Source of the DNA: an uncultured Prevotella sp.
GTDB taxonomy: Bacteria > Bacteroidota > Bacteroidia > Bacteroidales > Bacteroidaceae
Length of the DNA stretch: 6,878 bases
Reading direction: 5' to 3'
Assembly: GCA_900770515.1 (NCBI GenBank)
Contig: CAAHDP010000272.1
Span: 1-6,878, forward strand
In this document: piece after piece, positions 1-6,488 of the stretch
Layout: the number at the start of each line of letters is the position of its first letter
How positions within the stretch are numbered: position 1 is the first letter of the stretch
Program-made: the position numbers and the translations under genes
The notes under the pieces: generated by a model
Told to the model about the DNA's origin: nothing
Databases searched by the model: none
The model's input: only the letters and a program-made list of their open reading frames with translations

Positions 1-849
1 AAGCTGCCGTTGCGTCAGGGTAAGCAGATATTCTGCTATTGGTTCTGTGCCCATGAGTTGCTCACGGCATTGTTTATGAGCCAGTTTAACATCATCATTG
101 CCGCCATCATCATCGCTTCCTTCTATTGCGTAGAGAAAGAAAAGGACATTACGGCCGCCTGCTTCATCATGATCGGAACCTTTGTGAAGCTTTATGGCAT
201 CGTGGGGCTGGCATTCTTTTTCTTTTCCAAGCATAAGGTGAAGTTTGTGGCTGCACTGATAGGATGGGCAGCCCTGTTCTTTGTCCTGCCTATGGTGATA
301 ACCAGTCCGGAGTATATCATCGACCAGTATAAGGAGTGGCACGTCAGCCTTACGGGCAAGAATATGGAGAATATGTTCAGTTGTGCTCAGAACCAGTCCT
401 TGCTCGGTTTGGTGCGCAAGATTTCTCATGTTGCCACTTATTCCGACCTTTGGCTGATAGTTCCGGGCATATTGGCGTTCTGTTATCCTTATCTGCGTAT
501 CAGGCAGTATGGCAACATCGCCTTCCGCTATGCTTTCCTGGCATCGGTATTGATGTTTGTTGTCCTGTTCAGCACGGGCAGCGAATCAAGCACTTACATC
601 ATCGCTCTCCTGGGCGTAGCAATCTGGTATATCACGGCTCCATGGAAGCGTAGCCGCTGGGATATTGCCCTGATGGTGTTTGCCTTTATCCTGACGAGCA
701 TGTCGCCATCCGATCTTTTCCCTGCGTTTATTCGCAAGAACTATGTGCAGCCTTACGCCCTGAAGGCCTTGCCTTGCGTGCTGATATGGTTTAAACTCAT
801 CTACGAGATGTATACCAGGGATTATGCAGAAAGGAAGATAGAAAAGTAG
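1..849 (+). CDS. GT87/DUF2029-like polytopic membrane glycosyltransferase, 5' end outside the window
   Basis: The frame is open from base 1 to the TAG at 847-849. The TTG at base 10 is only a possible alternative start and is probably an internal Leu codon, since the frame runs through the window edge. About 282 residues are visible. They form a chain of hydrophobic segments, roughly at bases 60-130, 145-225, 240-305, 440-495, 530-640 and 660-720, with a final one near 760-810, ending in a short charged tail. The pattern of a Gln-Phe-Asn just before a long hydrophobic helix (bases about 82-90), together with a Ser-Glu-Ser-Ser-Thr-Tyr stretch at 580-597, resembles GT87 (DUF2029) enzymes. These use polyprenyl-phosphate sugars, often mannose, on the outer face of the cytoplasmic membrane. 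The family call is from memory of the pattern. Sugar and acceptor are unknown. Other GT-C fold glycosyltransferases remain possible. It lies 75 bp upstream of the LTA-synthase-like gene, on the same strand. Confidence 0.7.
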   Translation, partial: KLPLRQGKQIFCYWFCAHELLTALFMSQFNIIIAAIIIASFYCVEKEKDITAACFIMIGTFVKLYGIVGLAFFFFSKHKVKFVAALIGWAALFFVLPMVITSPEYIIDQYKEWHVSLTGKNMENMFSCAQNQSLLGLVRKISHVATYSDLWLIVPGILAFCYPYLRIRQYGNIAFRYAFLASVLMFVVLFSTGSESSTYIIALLGVAIWYITAPWKRSRWDIALMVFAFILTSMSPSDLFPAFIRKNYVQPYALKALPCVLIWFKLIYEMYTRDYAERKIEK

Positions 850-885
850 AAGGGAATTTACTGAAAGGGAGATAGAAAAATAGAA
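829..885 (+). repeat. Imperfect 23-nt direct repeat spanning the end of the first gene
   Basis: Bases 829-851 and 863-885 match at 21 of 23 positions, offset by 34 nt, and both mismatches are A/G changes. The first copy encodes the last residues of the upstream protein (ERKIEK) and its TAG stop. Read in the same unit phase, the second copy would encode EREIEK and another TAG, but it lies in a different reading frame. A weaker third copy may begin near 897. The whole stretch 829-924 is almost pure purine, so part of the similarity may be low complexity rather than true duplication. Confidence 0.5.
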
Positions 886-924
886 AAAAAGAAAAGAACA
901 AAGATAAAAATAGAAATAGGAAAG

Positions 925-2916
925 ATGAAACTGAAGAGAAACTTGTTTTCAGCGCCTTTGTGCTTCGTCATTAATGTGGTGCTGGTTTATGTGGTGTATG
1001 AGATATGCCGCCTGGTTTTCCTGGCGACCAACTGGAGTGTGTTTTCCGAAGCGATGACATGGGGCGCCTTTGGCGAGATGCTTCATGGCGGCTGGTATTT
1101 TGATACCTCTGCCATTCTCTATACCAATGCCCTGTATGCGCTTTTGATGCTTTTCCCTATCCATTACAAGGAGCGGAACTGGTATCAGAAGATGGCGAAG
1201 TGGGTGTTCGTAATCTGCAATTCCATCTGCATTATAGCCAATCTGGTGGATTGTGTTTATTTTAAATACACTACGCGCCGTACCACGGTCACCGTGTTCT
1301 CTGAGTTTAGAAACGAGAAGAATCTGGGTGGAATCTTTGGTGTTGAGATTCTCAACCATTGGTATCTGGTGCTGATTGGCATCATCCTGATAGCAGGCTT
1401 GTGGTTTCTTTATCGCATGCCAAAGGGCAAGTTGCCAGTTGAGGCTTCCCGTCCTTATCAGCCAAAGAGATTGTTGACTTATTATGGCGTTCATCTTCTT
1501 TGTCTGGCGGTGTTCGTACCTTTCTGCGTAGCAGGTATGCGTGGTGGTTTCACCACGGCAGTTCGCCCTATCACCATCAGCAATGCCAATCAGTATGTAA
1601 ACCGTCCGCAGGAGGCTGCCATCGTACTGAATACTCCGTTCTCCATCATCCGTACCATCGACAAGCCAGTATTCGTAGTGCCGGATTACTATACGGAGAA
1701 GCAGCTCAATGCCATCTATTCTCCTATCCATACCCCTTCTGATACGCTCGTGAAGCGCAAGAAGAATGTGGTGGTCATCATCATCGAGAGCTTTGGCCGT
1801 GAGTATATCGGCGGCTTCAACAAGTGGCTGGAAAACGGCAAATACAAGGGATATACTCCTTTTGTAGATTCCCTGATGCAGCATAGTGCCACCTATCTTT
1901 ATTCCTACTGCAATGGTAGAAAGAGCATCGACGGCATGCCTAGCATCCTTTCCAGCATCCCGATGTTTGTGGAACCGTTCTTCCTTACCCCGGCATCCAT
2001 GAACAATGTGAGTGGCTTGGCTGGCGAATTGAAGAAGAAAGGCTATTATTCTGCCTTCTTCCATGGAGCAGAGAATGGTTCCATGGGATTTCAGGCATTT
2101 GCCCGCACCACGGGATTCACCGATTATTTCGGTCGTACGGAATACAATGCCGACAAGCGATTTGGTGGCGACAAGGACTTTGATGGAACCTGGGCCATCT
2201 GGGATGAGCCTTTCATGCAGTTCTATGCCACGAAGATGGGCGAGATGAAGCAGCCGTTTATGACAGCACTCTTCACTGCCTCTTCGCATCATCCGTATGT
2301 CATCCCAGAACAGTATAAGAAAGTATTCCCTGAAGAGGGTATCGTCATCCACAAGTGCATCCGCTATACAGACAATGCCTTGCGTAAGTTCTTCGCCAAG
2401 GCGAAGACGATGCCTTGGTACAAGAATACCCTCTTTGTGATAACTTCCGACCATACCAACCTGAGCGACCATGCTTATTATCAGACCGATTTGGGTGGTT
2501 TCTGTTCGCCAATCATCTTCTTCGACCCTAGCGGCGAGTTCAAGCCGGGCATGCGTGATGCCATCGCCCAGCAGATAGACATCATGCCTACGGTGTTGAG
2601 CTATCTGGGTTATGACAAGAAGTATGTGGGCTTCGGCATCGACCTGCTTACCACGCCAGCCAAGGATACTTGGGCGGTGAACTATAACAATGGTTTCTAT
2701 CAGTATGTAAAGGGCGATTATCTCTTGCAGTGGGATGGTCAGCAGACCAAGGCACTCTATCGTTTCCGCACCGACCTGCTGCTGGAGAATAATGTTGCCG
2801 ACAAGGAACCTGCCGTTCGCAAAGCCATGGAGCGCGAGGTGAAGGCCATTATCCAGTCGTATATGGAGAGAATGACGAAGAACGAACTGGTGGTTGGCAA
2901 TCAGTCACAACAGTAG
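925..2916 (+). CDS. LTA synthase-like membrane phospho-alcohol transferase (alkaline phosphatase/sulfatase fold)
   Basis: The protein has 663 residues. Five hydrophobic segments (about 11-34, 62-80, 92-113, 145-164, 186-206) precede a linker and a large periplasmic domain from about 275, the architecture of LtaS. The stretch around D60-T61-S62 and the Arg-Arg-Thr-Thr after helix 3 resemble Bacteroidetes members of the family. Against S. aureus LtaS (from memory), the metal-site pattern is kept: E288 in IIIESFG, S334 in GRKSIDG at the nucleophile position, and D509-H510 in TSDHTN. H455 in SSHHPY matches LtaS H416. The nucleophile position is Ser, not Thr, and the LtaS glycerol-phosphate contacts after HG (H380-G381) are not preserved. 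The family moves phosphoglycerol or phosphoethanolamine onto lipids or glycans. Since Gram-negatives of this kind lack classical LTA, a periplasmic glycan or lipid acceptor is inferred. The ATG follows an AGGAAAG stretch, a moderate ribosome-binding site. Family call firm, substrate unknown. Confidence 0.88.
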   Translation: MKLKRNLFSAPLCFVINVVLVYVVYEICRLVFLATNWSVFSEAMTWGAFGEMLHGGWYFDTSAILYTNALYALLMLFPIHYKERNWYQKMAKWVFVICNSICIIANLVDCVYFKYTTRRTTVTVFSEFRNEKNLGGIFGVEILNHWYLVLIGIILIAGLWFLYRMPKGKLPVEASRPYQPKRLLTYYGVHLLCLAVFVPFCVAGMRGGFTTAVRPITISNANQYVNRPQEAAIVLNTPFSIIRTIDKPVFVVPDYYTEKQLNAIYSPIHTPSDTLVKRKKNVVVIIIESFGREYIGGFNKWLENGKYKGYTPFVDSLMQHSATYLYSYCNGRKSIDGMPSILSSIPMFVEPFFLTPASMNNVSGLAGELKKKGYYSAFFHGAENGSMGFQAFARTTGFTDYFGRTEYNADKRFGGDKDFDGTWAIWDEPFMQFYATKMGEMKQPFMTALFTASSHHPYVIPEQYKKVFPEEGIVIHKCIRYTDNALRKFFAKAKTMPWYKNTLFVITSDHTNLSDHAYYQTDLGGFCSPIIFFDPSGEFKPGMRDAIAQQIDIMPTVLSYLGYDKKYVGFGIDLLTTPAKDTWAVNYNNGFYQYVKGDYLLQWDGQQTKALYRFRTDLLLENNVADKEPAVRKAMEREVKAIIQSYMERMTKNELVVGNQSQQ

Positions 2917-2972
2917 AATCTTAGGTAGCCCCCCCAGAAAGATAAACGTAAAGTATCAATAGCCAAAGAGAC
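2917..2972 (+). other. Short intergenic spacer with a run of seven C
   Basis: This 56-bp gap separates the LTA-synthase-like gene from the first GT2 gene. It holds a C7 run at 2929-2935. I see no hairpin followed by a T-run and no Bacteroidetes-type TAnnTTTG promoter element, so read-through from the upstream gene is likely. No strong Shine-Dalgarno sequence precedes the ATG at 2973, only an AAAGAG a few bases before it. Confidence 0.4.
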
Positions 2973-3749
2973 ATGAACAATAACAAGATATCTGTAGTTA
3001 TCAATACATACAACGCATCAAAGTTCCTGGCGAGAGTCCTAGACTCCGTCAAGGACTTTGATGAGATAGTCATCTGTGATATGGAAAGCACGGACGACAC
3101 GCTTGAGATAGCCCAGCGTTATGGGTGCAAGATAGTAACATTCAAGAAAAAAGGAGTTTCTATAGTAGAACCGGCACGCCAGTTTGCGATAGATGCAGCC
3201 TCCCATCCTTGGGTCTTGGTTGTGGATGCTGATGAGCTTGTCACGCCGGCGCTTCATGATTATCTCTATGCGAAGATAGATGAGGCTCAATGTCCGGACG
3301 GCATCAGTATCCCGAGAAAGAATTACTTCATGGGGCGCTTTATGCACAGCAGCTATCCCGACTACATTCTGCGCTTCTTCAGAAAGGACAAGACCCATTG
3401 GCCGCCGGTAATCCATACATCGCCGGTAGTAGATGGTGTTGTATATCGGGTTCCCCGCAACAGGGAAGACCTGGCCTTCGAGCATCTTGCCAACGATAGC
3501 ATTGCCGACATCATGCGCAAGAACAACACCTATAGCGACTATGAGGTAGAGCGCCGGAAGGACAAGCAATATGGTGTTGGTAAACTATTCTTGCGTCCAG
3601 TGTTTCGTATGTTTAAGGCTTATATTCTAAAAGGTGGGTGGCGTGATGGTGTGCCTGGGCTTGTTTATGCCTTGTTGATGGGTACGTACCAAATGTTGAT
3701 TGTTGCAAAAGTGATAGAAAAAAATAAAAGTCAGTATAATGGAGTCTGA
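2973..3749 (+). CDS. GT2 family glycosyltransferase, WaaE/LgtF-like (LPS core type)
   Basis: This is a cytoplasmic or membrane-associated inverting glycosyltransferase of 258 residues, normal length for the WaaE/LgtF (beta-1,4-glucosyltransferase-like) branch of GT2. The N-terminus reads ISVVINTYNAS (6-16), the nucleotide-binding start of a GT-A fold. It is followed by CDMESTDDT (35-43), where this branch has a D-x-x-S-x-D/T-D pattern in place of the usual DDGS. The metal-binding DxD is DADE (85-88). The middle section carries Arg/Lys and aromatic residues around PRKNYFMGR, then FEHLAND. The C-terminal third is basic with KNNTYSDYE, then a Gly-Gly-Trp-Arg-Asp-Gly turn and a hydrophobic helix, as in WaaE-type enzymes that sit on the membrane. 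The probable role is adding a hexose to an LPS core or similar lipid-linked glycan; donor and acceptor cannot be told. The last 11 bp overlap the next gene, which suggests translational coupling. GC falls over its last 70 bp or so. Confidence 0.85.
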   Translation: MNNNKISVVINTYNASKFLARVLDSVKDFDEIVICDMESTDDTLEIAQRYGCKIVTFKKKGVSIVEPARQFAIDAASHPWVLVVDADELVTPALHDYLYAKIDEAQCPDGISIPRKNYFMGRFMHSSYPDYILRFFRKDKTHWPPVIHTSPVVDGVVYRVPRNREDLAFEHLANDSIADIMRKNNTYSDYEVERRKDKQYGVGKLFLRPVFRMFKAYILKGGWRDGVPGLVYALLMGTYQMLIVAKVIEKNKSQYNGV

Positions 3750-4674
3750 AAATATAATTAAAAGATCGCAATCGATTGTAAATCAAAAATCTTGTAAGTA
3801 TATACCTGATGTAAGTATAATAGTTCCTATATATAATGTAGAGAAATATTTAAGACGCTGTATTGATAGCATCTTGTCTCAAACTTTTATTAGTTTTGAA
3901 TTGCTCTTGATAGATGATGGAAGTACTGATGCTTCAGGAGCTATTTGTGATGAGTATGCTCTGATGGATAGGCGTATCCACGTTACTCACCAGATAAATA
4001 GGGGAGTTAGTGCGGCTCGTAATGTTGGATTGGATAAAAGTGTAGGTAAGTATGTATGCTTCGTTGATTCTGATGATTGGGTAACTTCCGATTATTTGGC
4101 CACACTTATGGAGCAAGTGCAGGGATTTGATGTTCTCTTTTTTGGCTTTTTTCTTAGATATAATGATGAAAGTTCTATGAGTTTATCATTGAGAAGGCAA
4201 TGTGCTGTTAATGAAATAGAAAAAGAACAATTAATGTTGTCTTTGTGTAAGAATGATACAGGCTATAATGTTTTGGGTTATGCTTTCGATAAAATTTTTA
4301 GGAGAAATTTAATTGAAAAGTATAATTTGCGTTTTGATGAGAATATTTGTTTGGGAGAAGATGAAATCTTTGCTCTGGCATATTGTCTTAAGGCGCAATA
4401 TTTAAAAGTAATACCTGATGTCCTTTATTATTATTCGCCAAGGGTAGGTGGATTGGCAAGTCAAAAGGAATCATATAAATCTTGCTACTCTAAATATAAG
4501 GCTCTAGTTGATAATATTATAGATATGGGGTCAAGTGAAATGTTGGAAATGTGGCATAAACGAGCTTATCATACGCTACAGGATGTGGCTAAAACACAAA
4601 AATATAATTTATTGTTTTACCTTTGGTTTCAACTGCGAGCTTTTTGGTATAAAATAAATTATAATCTTCATTAG
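3739..4674 (+). CDS. GT2 family glycosyltransferase, EpsH/EpsJ-like (exo- or capsular polysaccharide type)
   Basis: This 311-residue GT-A fold enzyme should transfer a sugar from a nucleotide donor in the cytoplasm. The fold begins at VSIIVPIYNVEKYLRRCIDS (25-44), then LLIDDGSTDASG (56-67), NRGVSAARNVGL (87-98) and the metal-binding DSDDW (110-114). A later LGEDEIF (205-211) supplies the Glu-Asp pair often seen as the catalytic-base region. Length suits the family. The first 24 residues form a polar extension before the fold; no other plausible start codon lies in frame between 3739 and the fold, so the ATG at 3739 is kept. It starts inside the preceding GT2 gene and has no Shine-Dalgarno sequence, so it is probably translated by coupling. 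Base composition is much lower in GC than the genes upstream (13 G+C in the 60 bases 3781-3840), with A/T-ending codons, which points to a different origin. The exact sugar is unknown. Confidence 0.88.
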   Translation: MESENIIKRSQSIVNQKSCKYIPDVSIIVPIYNVEKYLRRCIDSILSQTFISFELLLIDDGSTDASGAICDEYALMDRRIHVTHQINRGVSAARNVGLDKSVGKYVCFVDSDDWVTSDYLATLMEQVQGFDVLFFGFFLRYNDESSMSLSLRRQCAVNEIEKEQLMLSLCKNDTGYNVLGYAFDKIFRRNLIEKYNLRFDENICLGEDEIFALAYCLKAQYLKVIPDVLYYYSPRVGGLASQKESYKSCYSKYKALVDNIIDMGSSEMLEMWHKRAYHTLQDVAKTQKYNLLFYLWFQLRAFWYKINYNLH

Positions 4675-4696
4675 ATTCTGCAGATGATAGAATTGT

Positions 4697-4745
4697 AAAA
4701 CTTTGCCTTTGATTGATGCTCTTATTTGTCAAAGGCAAAGTTTTT
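4697..4745. terminator. Bidirectional intrinsic terminator between convergent operons
   Basis: AAAACTTTGCCTTTGA at 4697-4712 is perfectly complementary to TCAAAGGCAAAGTTTT at 4729-4744, giving a 16-bp stem with a 16-nt loop. The flanking A-runs and T-runs mean the transcript ends in a U-run from either strand (TTTTT at 4741-4745 on plus, TTTT from 4700-4697 on minus). It sits 22 bp after the stop of the plus-strand GT2 and 15 bp after the stop of the minus-strand GT2, where both transcripts should end. Confidence 0.88.
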
Positions 4746-4760
4746 AAAAGAGTTTATCTG

Positions 4761-5561
4761 TTATCTGAGATATTTATCTATACCGTTCTCACACCAGGAC
4801 AGATGTTCTTTCTTAACTTTTTCGAGTTCCGTGAAATGGCGTTGCTCATTGTCTCTTGATGCTTCTTTGTGGTAGAGGTGATATACGGCGCCACCCATTT
4901 TCAAAGCTTTCTTCTTGACTCCTGCGAAGTGAAGGCGGAATGCGATTTCTCCATCTTCATGTCCCCATTGCATGAGGTCTTCATTATAGCCATTTACTTT
5001 GATGAGGTCTTCTTTCCAGAAGGCCATGTTGCAGCCGCGGAGATGGTCTATCTTCTTGGCGTATCTCAAGGCCATATAATGGCGTAAGAATTTGGAGCGG
5101 AAACTGTTGAGCAGAAAACTTGTTGGCATGTTCCAGATATTCAGCTTGAAATTCTTTGATGCCATGATGCGATGGGTTACTTCGGGAGAAAGCTTAACTC
5201 TACTTCCGCATACGAAATAATTTTTCTCTGCAAGCTCCAGATGGTCGCTCACGAAATGTGATGACAGTACCACGTCTCCATCTACTTGCAGGATATAGTC
5301 GCCTGTGATTTGGGCTATGGCCATATTCAAAATGATTGTTTTGCGAAAGCCTTTATCCTCATGCCATACATGCTTGATAGGGATGGTCGTTTCTTTCCTT
5401 AATTTGTCTATTAAATCCTTTGTGTCTTGTGTGGAACCATCGTCTGCAATGACTATCTCATCTGGAAGTATGGTCTGTGCAAACATGCTTCTTATCGAAA
5501 GTTCCAGGGCTTCCGGCCAATTGTATGTAGATACAAGGATACTAACTTTTATTTTTTTCAT
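4761..5561 (-). CDS. GT2 family glycosyltransferase with C-terminal galactosyltransferase-like (Glyco_transf_7C) region
   Basis: The protein has 266 residues. The N-terminal GT-A half reads VSILVSTYNWPEALELSIRS (6-25), IVIADDGSTQDT (36-47) and HEDKGFRKTIILN (67-79), with the metal-binding DGD at 94-96 in YILQVDGDVV. The C-terminal half has RGCNMAFWKEDLIKVNGYNE (175-194) followed by WGHEDGEIAFRL (199-210). This is the G-x-x-(N/D)-x-x-(F/W) to W-G-x-E-D pattern shared with beta-1,4-galactosyltransferases and polypeptide GalNAc-transferases, where it shapes the acceptor and donor-sugar site. It probably adds a hexose or N-acetylhexosamine in the cytoplasm; the sugar is not determined. It is the last gene of the minus-strand group, starting 14 bp after the stop of the Caps_synth gene, with an A/T-rich leader and no Shine-Dalgarno sequence. 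GC is higher than in its upstream neighbour (31 of 60 bases at 4921-4980). Confidence 0.87.
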   Translation of the reverse strand: MKKIKVSILVSTYNWPEALELSIRSMFAQTILPDEIVIADDGSTQDTKDLIDKLRKETTIPIKHVWHEDKGFRKTIILNMAIAQITGDYILQVDGDVVLSSHFVSDHLELAEKNYFVCGSRVKLSPEVTHRIMASKNFKLNIWNMPTSFLLNSFRSKFLRHYMALRYAKKIDHLRGCNMAFWKEDLIKVNGYNEDLMQWGHEDGEIAFRLHFAGVKKKALKMGGAVYHLYHKEASRDNEQRHFTELEKVKKEHLSWCENGIDKYLR

Positions 5562-5575
5562 AATGGATGTTTTAT

Positions 5576-6481
5576 TTAATTTATTGACTTGTAGAATGAG
5601 AAGAATTCATCAGGAATCTCTTTCTTGTAGGTGAGTTTATGCATAAAAGATTTTTCTTTGATTTTTGCTAACTCTTGTTGGTTGTTTGGTGTTCCTGACA
5701 AGATGAATTTCATCAAAGCTTGCGTCTCTTTCTCAGAAACAACAGGCATTTTCTGAAAATCTTCTCTTGCTTTAGAGTCTGAAGTAATGAGAGCCTTGAA
5801 CATCAGATGGAGTTGAAAATAATGTAGTAGTTTCTTTTCATGAAGCCACATCGTATTCATTAGCAAACACCATGCTTGCATTATATAGTTGTTTGGTTTA
5901 GCATGCATAAAACAACTTTGTATTTGTGTAAAAGCAAACTCCCCATACGCATGATACATGAATAGTGGTTGTTTATCCATCCATTCGGGGGTAGATTGGG
6001 TTAATAGGCAAGTTGCATCTATCCAATAACCTCCATATCTTGCTAAGAGATTGATACGTAAAATATCAGAAAACTGTGTATTGCTGATATTTCCTTTTCT
6101 CCATTTCTCAATGATGGTTGTTGGCAAGGTCAAATAGTCAGCAAAGTTTTCTGCCGTAATGATGATTCTCTTTTGGTTGCTCTTCTTGTATTTTTCTACA
6201 GAATTCAAGCACATTTTTACCAAGTCTGGAGCTTGCTCTATGCCTTGCAGCCAACATTGCCAAATATATTCGATATTTTCATTTGCGCTTTTTTCAATAG
6301 GCAAATGGTGATAGTCATTTTTCAATGGCATCACATATTTGCGCAGGAAATATCGTTCCACTCTCTTGTCGTTGAGTGGATTAAGTGCATATCTTACTTT
6401 GTGCCTTAAAGATTTGTTAGGAATGACAGCAGAGCAGATAGTGCAGAACAGTTTTCTAAATGCTAGCCAAACATGGTTCAT
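5576..6481 (-). CDS. Capsular polysaccharide synthesis protein, Caps_synth (GT32-related) glycosyltransferase
   Basis: The protein has 301 residues, usual for this family. After a basic N-terminus with a mildly hydrophobic stretch (4-20, perhaps membrane-contacting), the fold starts at IEYIWQCWLQGIEQAP (70-85). It is followed by VKMCLNSVEKY (88-98), a polar region ending in RIIITAENF (105-113), and the core FSDILRINLLARYGGYWIDAT (137-157). The order of I-W-x-x-W-x-G, F-S-D-x-x-R and Y-G-G-x-W-x-D-A-T is the Caps_synth hallmark and is related to GT32 (Och1-type) enzymes. Here the metal-motif position is DAT (155-157) rather than DxD, which I believe is normal for Caps_synth. The role inferred is sugar transfer during capsule or O-glycan assembly; donor unknown. 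The gene begins 7 bp after the fucosyltransferase-like gene and ends 14 bp before the GT2 gene, so the three should be one transcript. It is AT-rich (16 G+C in 60 bases at 5881-5940), unlike both neighbours. Confidence 0.85.
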   Translation of the reverse strand: MNHVWLAFRKLFCTICSAVIPNKSLRHKVRYALNPLNDKRVERYFLRKYVMPLKNDYHHLPIEKSANENIEYIWQCWLQGIEQAPDLVKMCLNSVEKYKKSNQKRIIITAENFADYLTLPTTIIEKWRKGNISNTQFSDILRINLLARYGGYWIDATCLLTQSTPEWMDKQPLFMYHAYGEFAFTQIQSCFMHAKPNNYIMQAWCLLMNTMWLHEKKLLHYFQLHLMFKALITSDSKAREDFQKMPVVSEKETQALMKFILSGTPNNQQELAKIKEKSFMHKLTYKKEIPDEFFSFYKSIN

Positions 6482-6488
6482 ATCTATT

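Noticed and set aside
10..12. TTG as the start codon of the first gene
   Set aside because: The frame is open to base 1, no ribosome-binding site can be seen, and GT87-type proteins are longer than 279 residues, so the gene very likely begins before the window.
949..2472. A 507-codon open frame on the minus strand opposite the LTA-synthase-like gene
   Set aside because: It lies wholly inside a well-supported gene with clear active-site motifs. Its translation is rich in His, Arg and Ile with no recognisable motif, as expected for the antisense of a gene with this codon use.
3039..3569. A 176-codon minus-strand open frame opposite the WaaE-like GT2
   Set aside because: It overlaps a gene with intact GT2 motifs and shows no family pattern of its own.
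6020..6070. Loss of catalytic function in the Caps_synth protein because it has DAT instead of DxD
   Set aside because: To my knowledge W-x-D-A-T is the usual form in Caps_synth proteins, and the rest of the core is intact, so there is no reason to call it broken.
6261..6268. CAAATATA, which on the minus strand reads as a Bacteroidetes-type -7 promoter element (TAnnTTTG)
   Set aside because: It lies inside the Caps_synth coding region with no matching -33 element at the right distance, so a chance match in AT-rich sequence is more likely.
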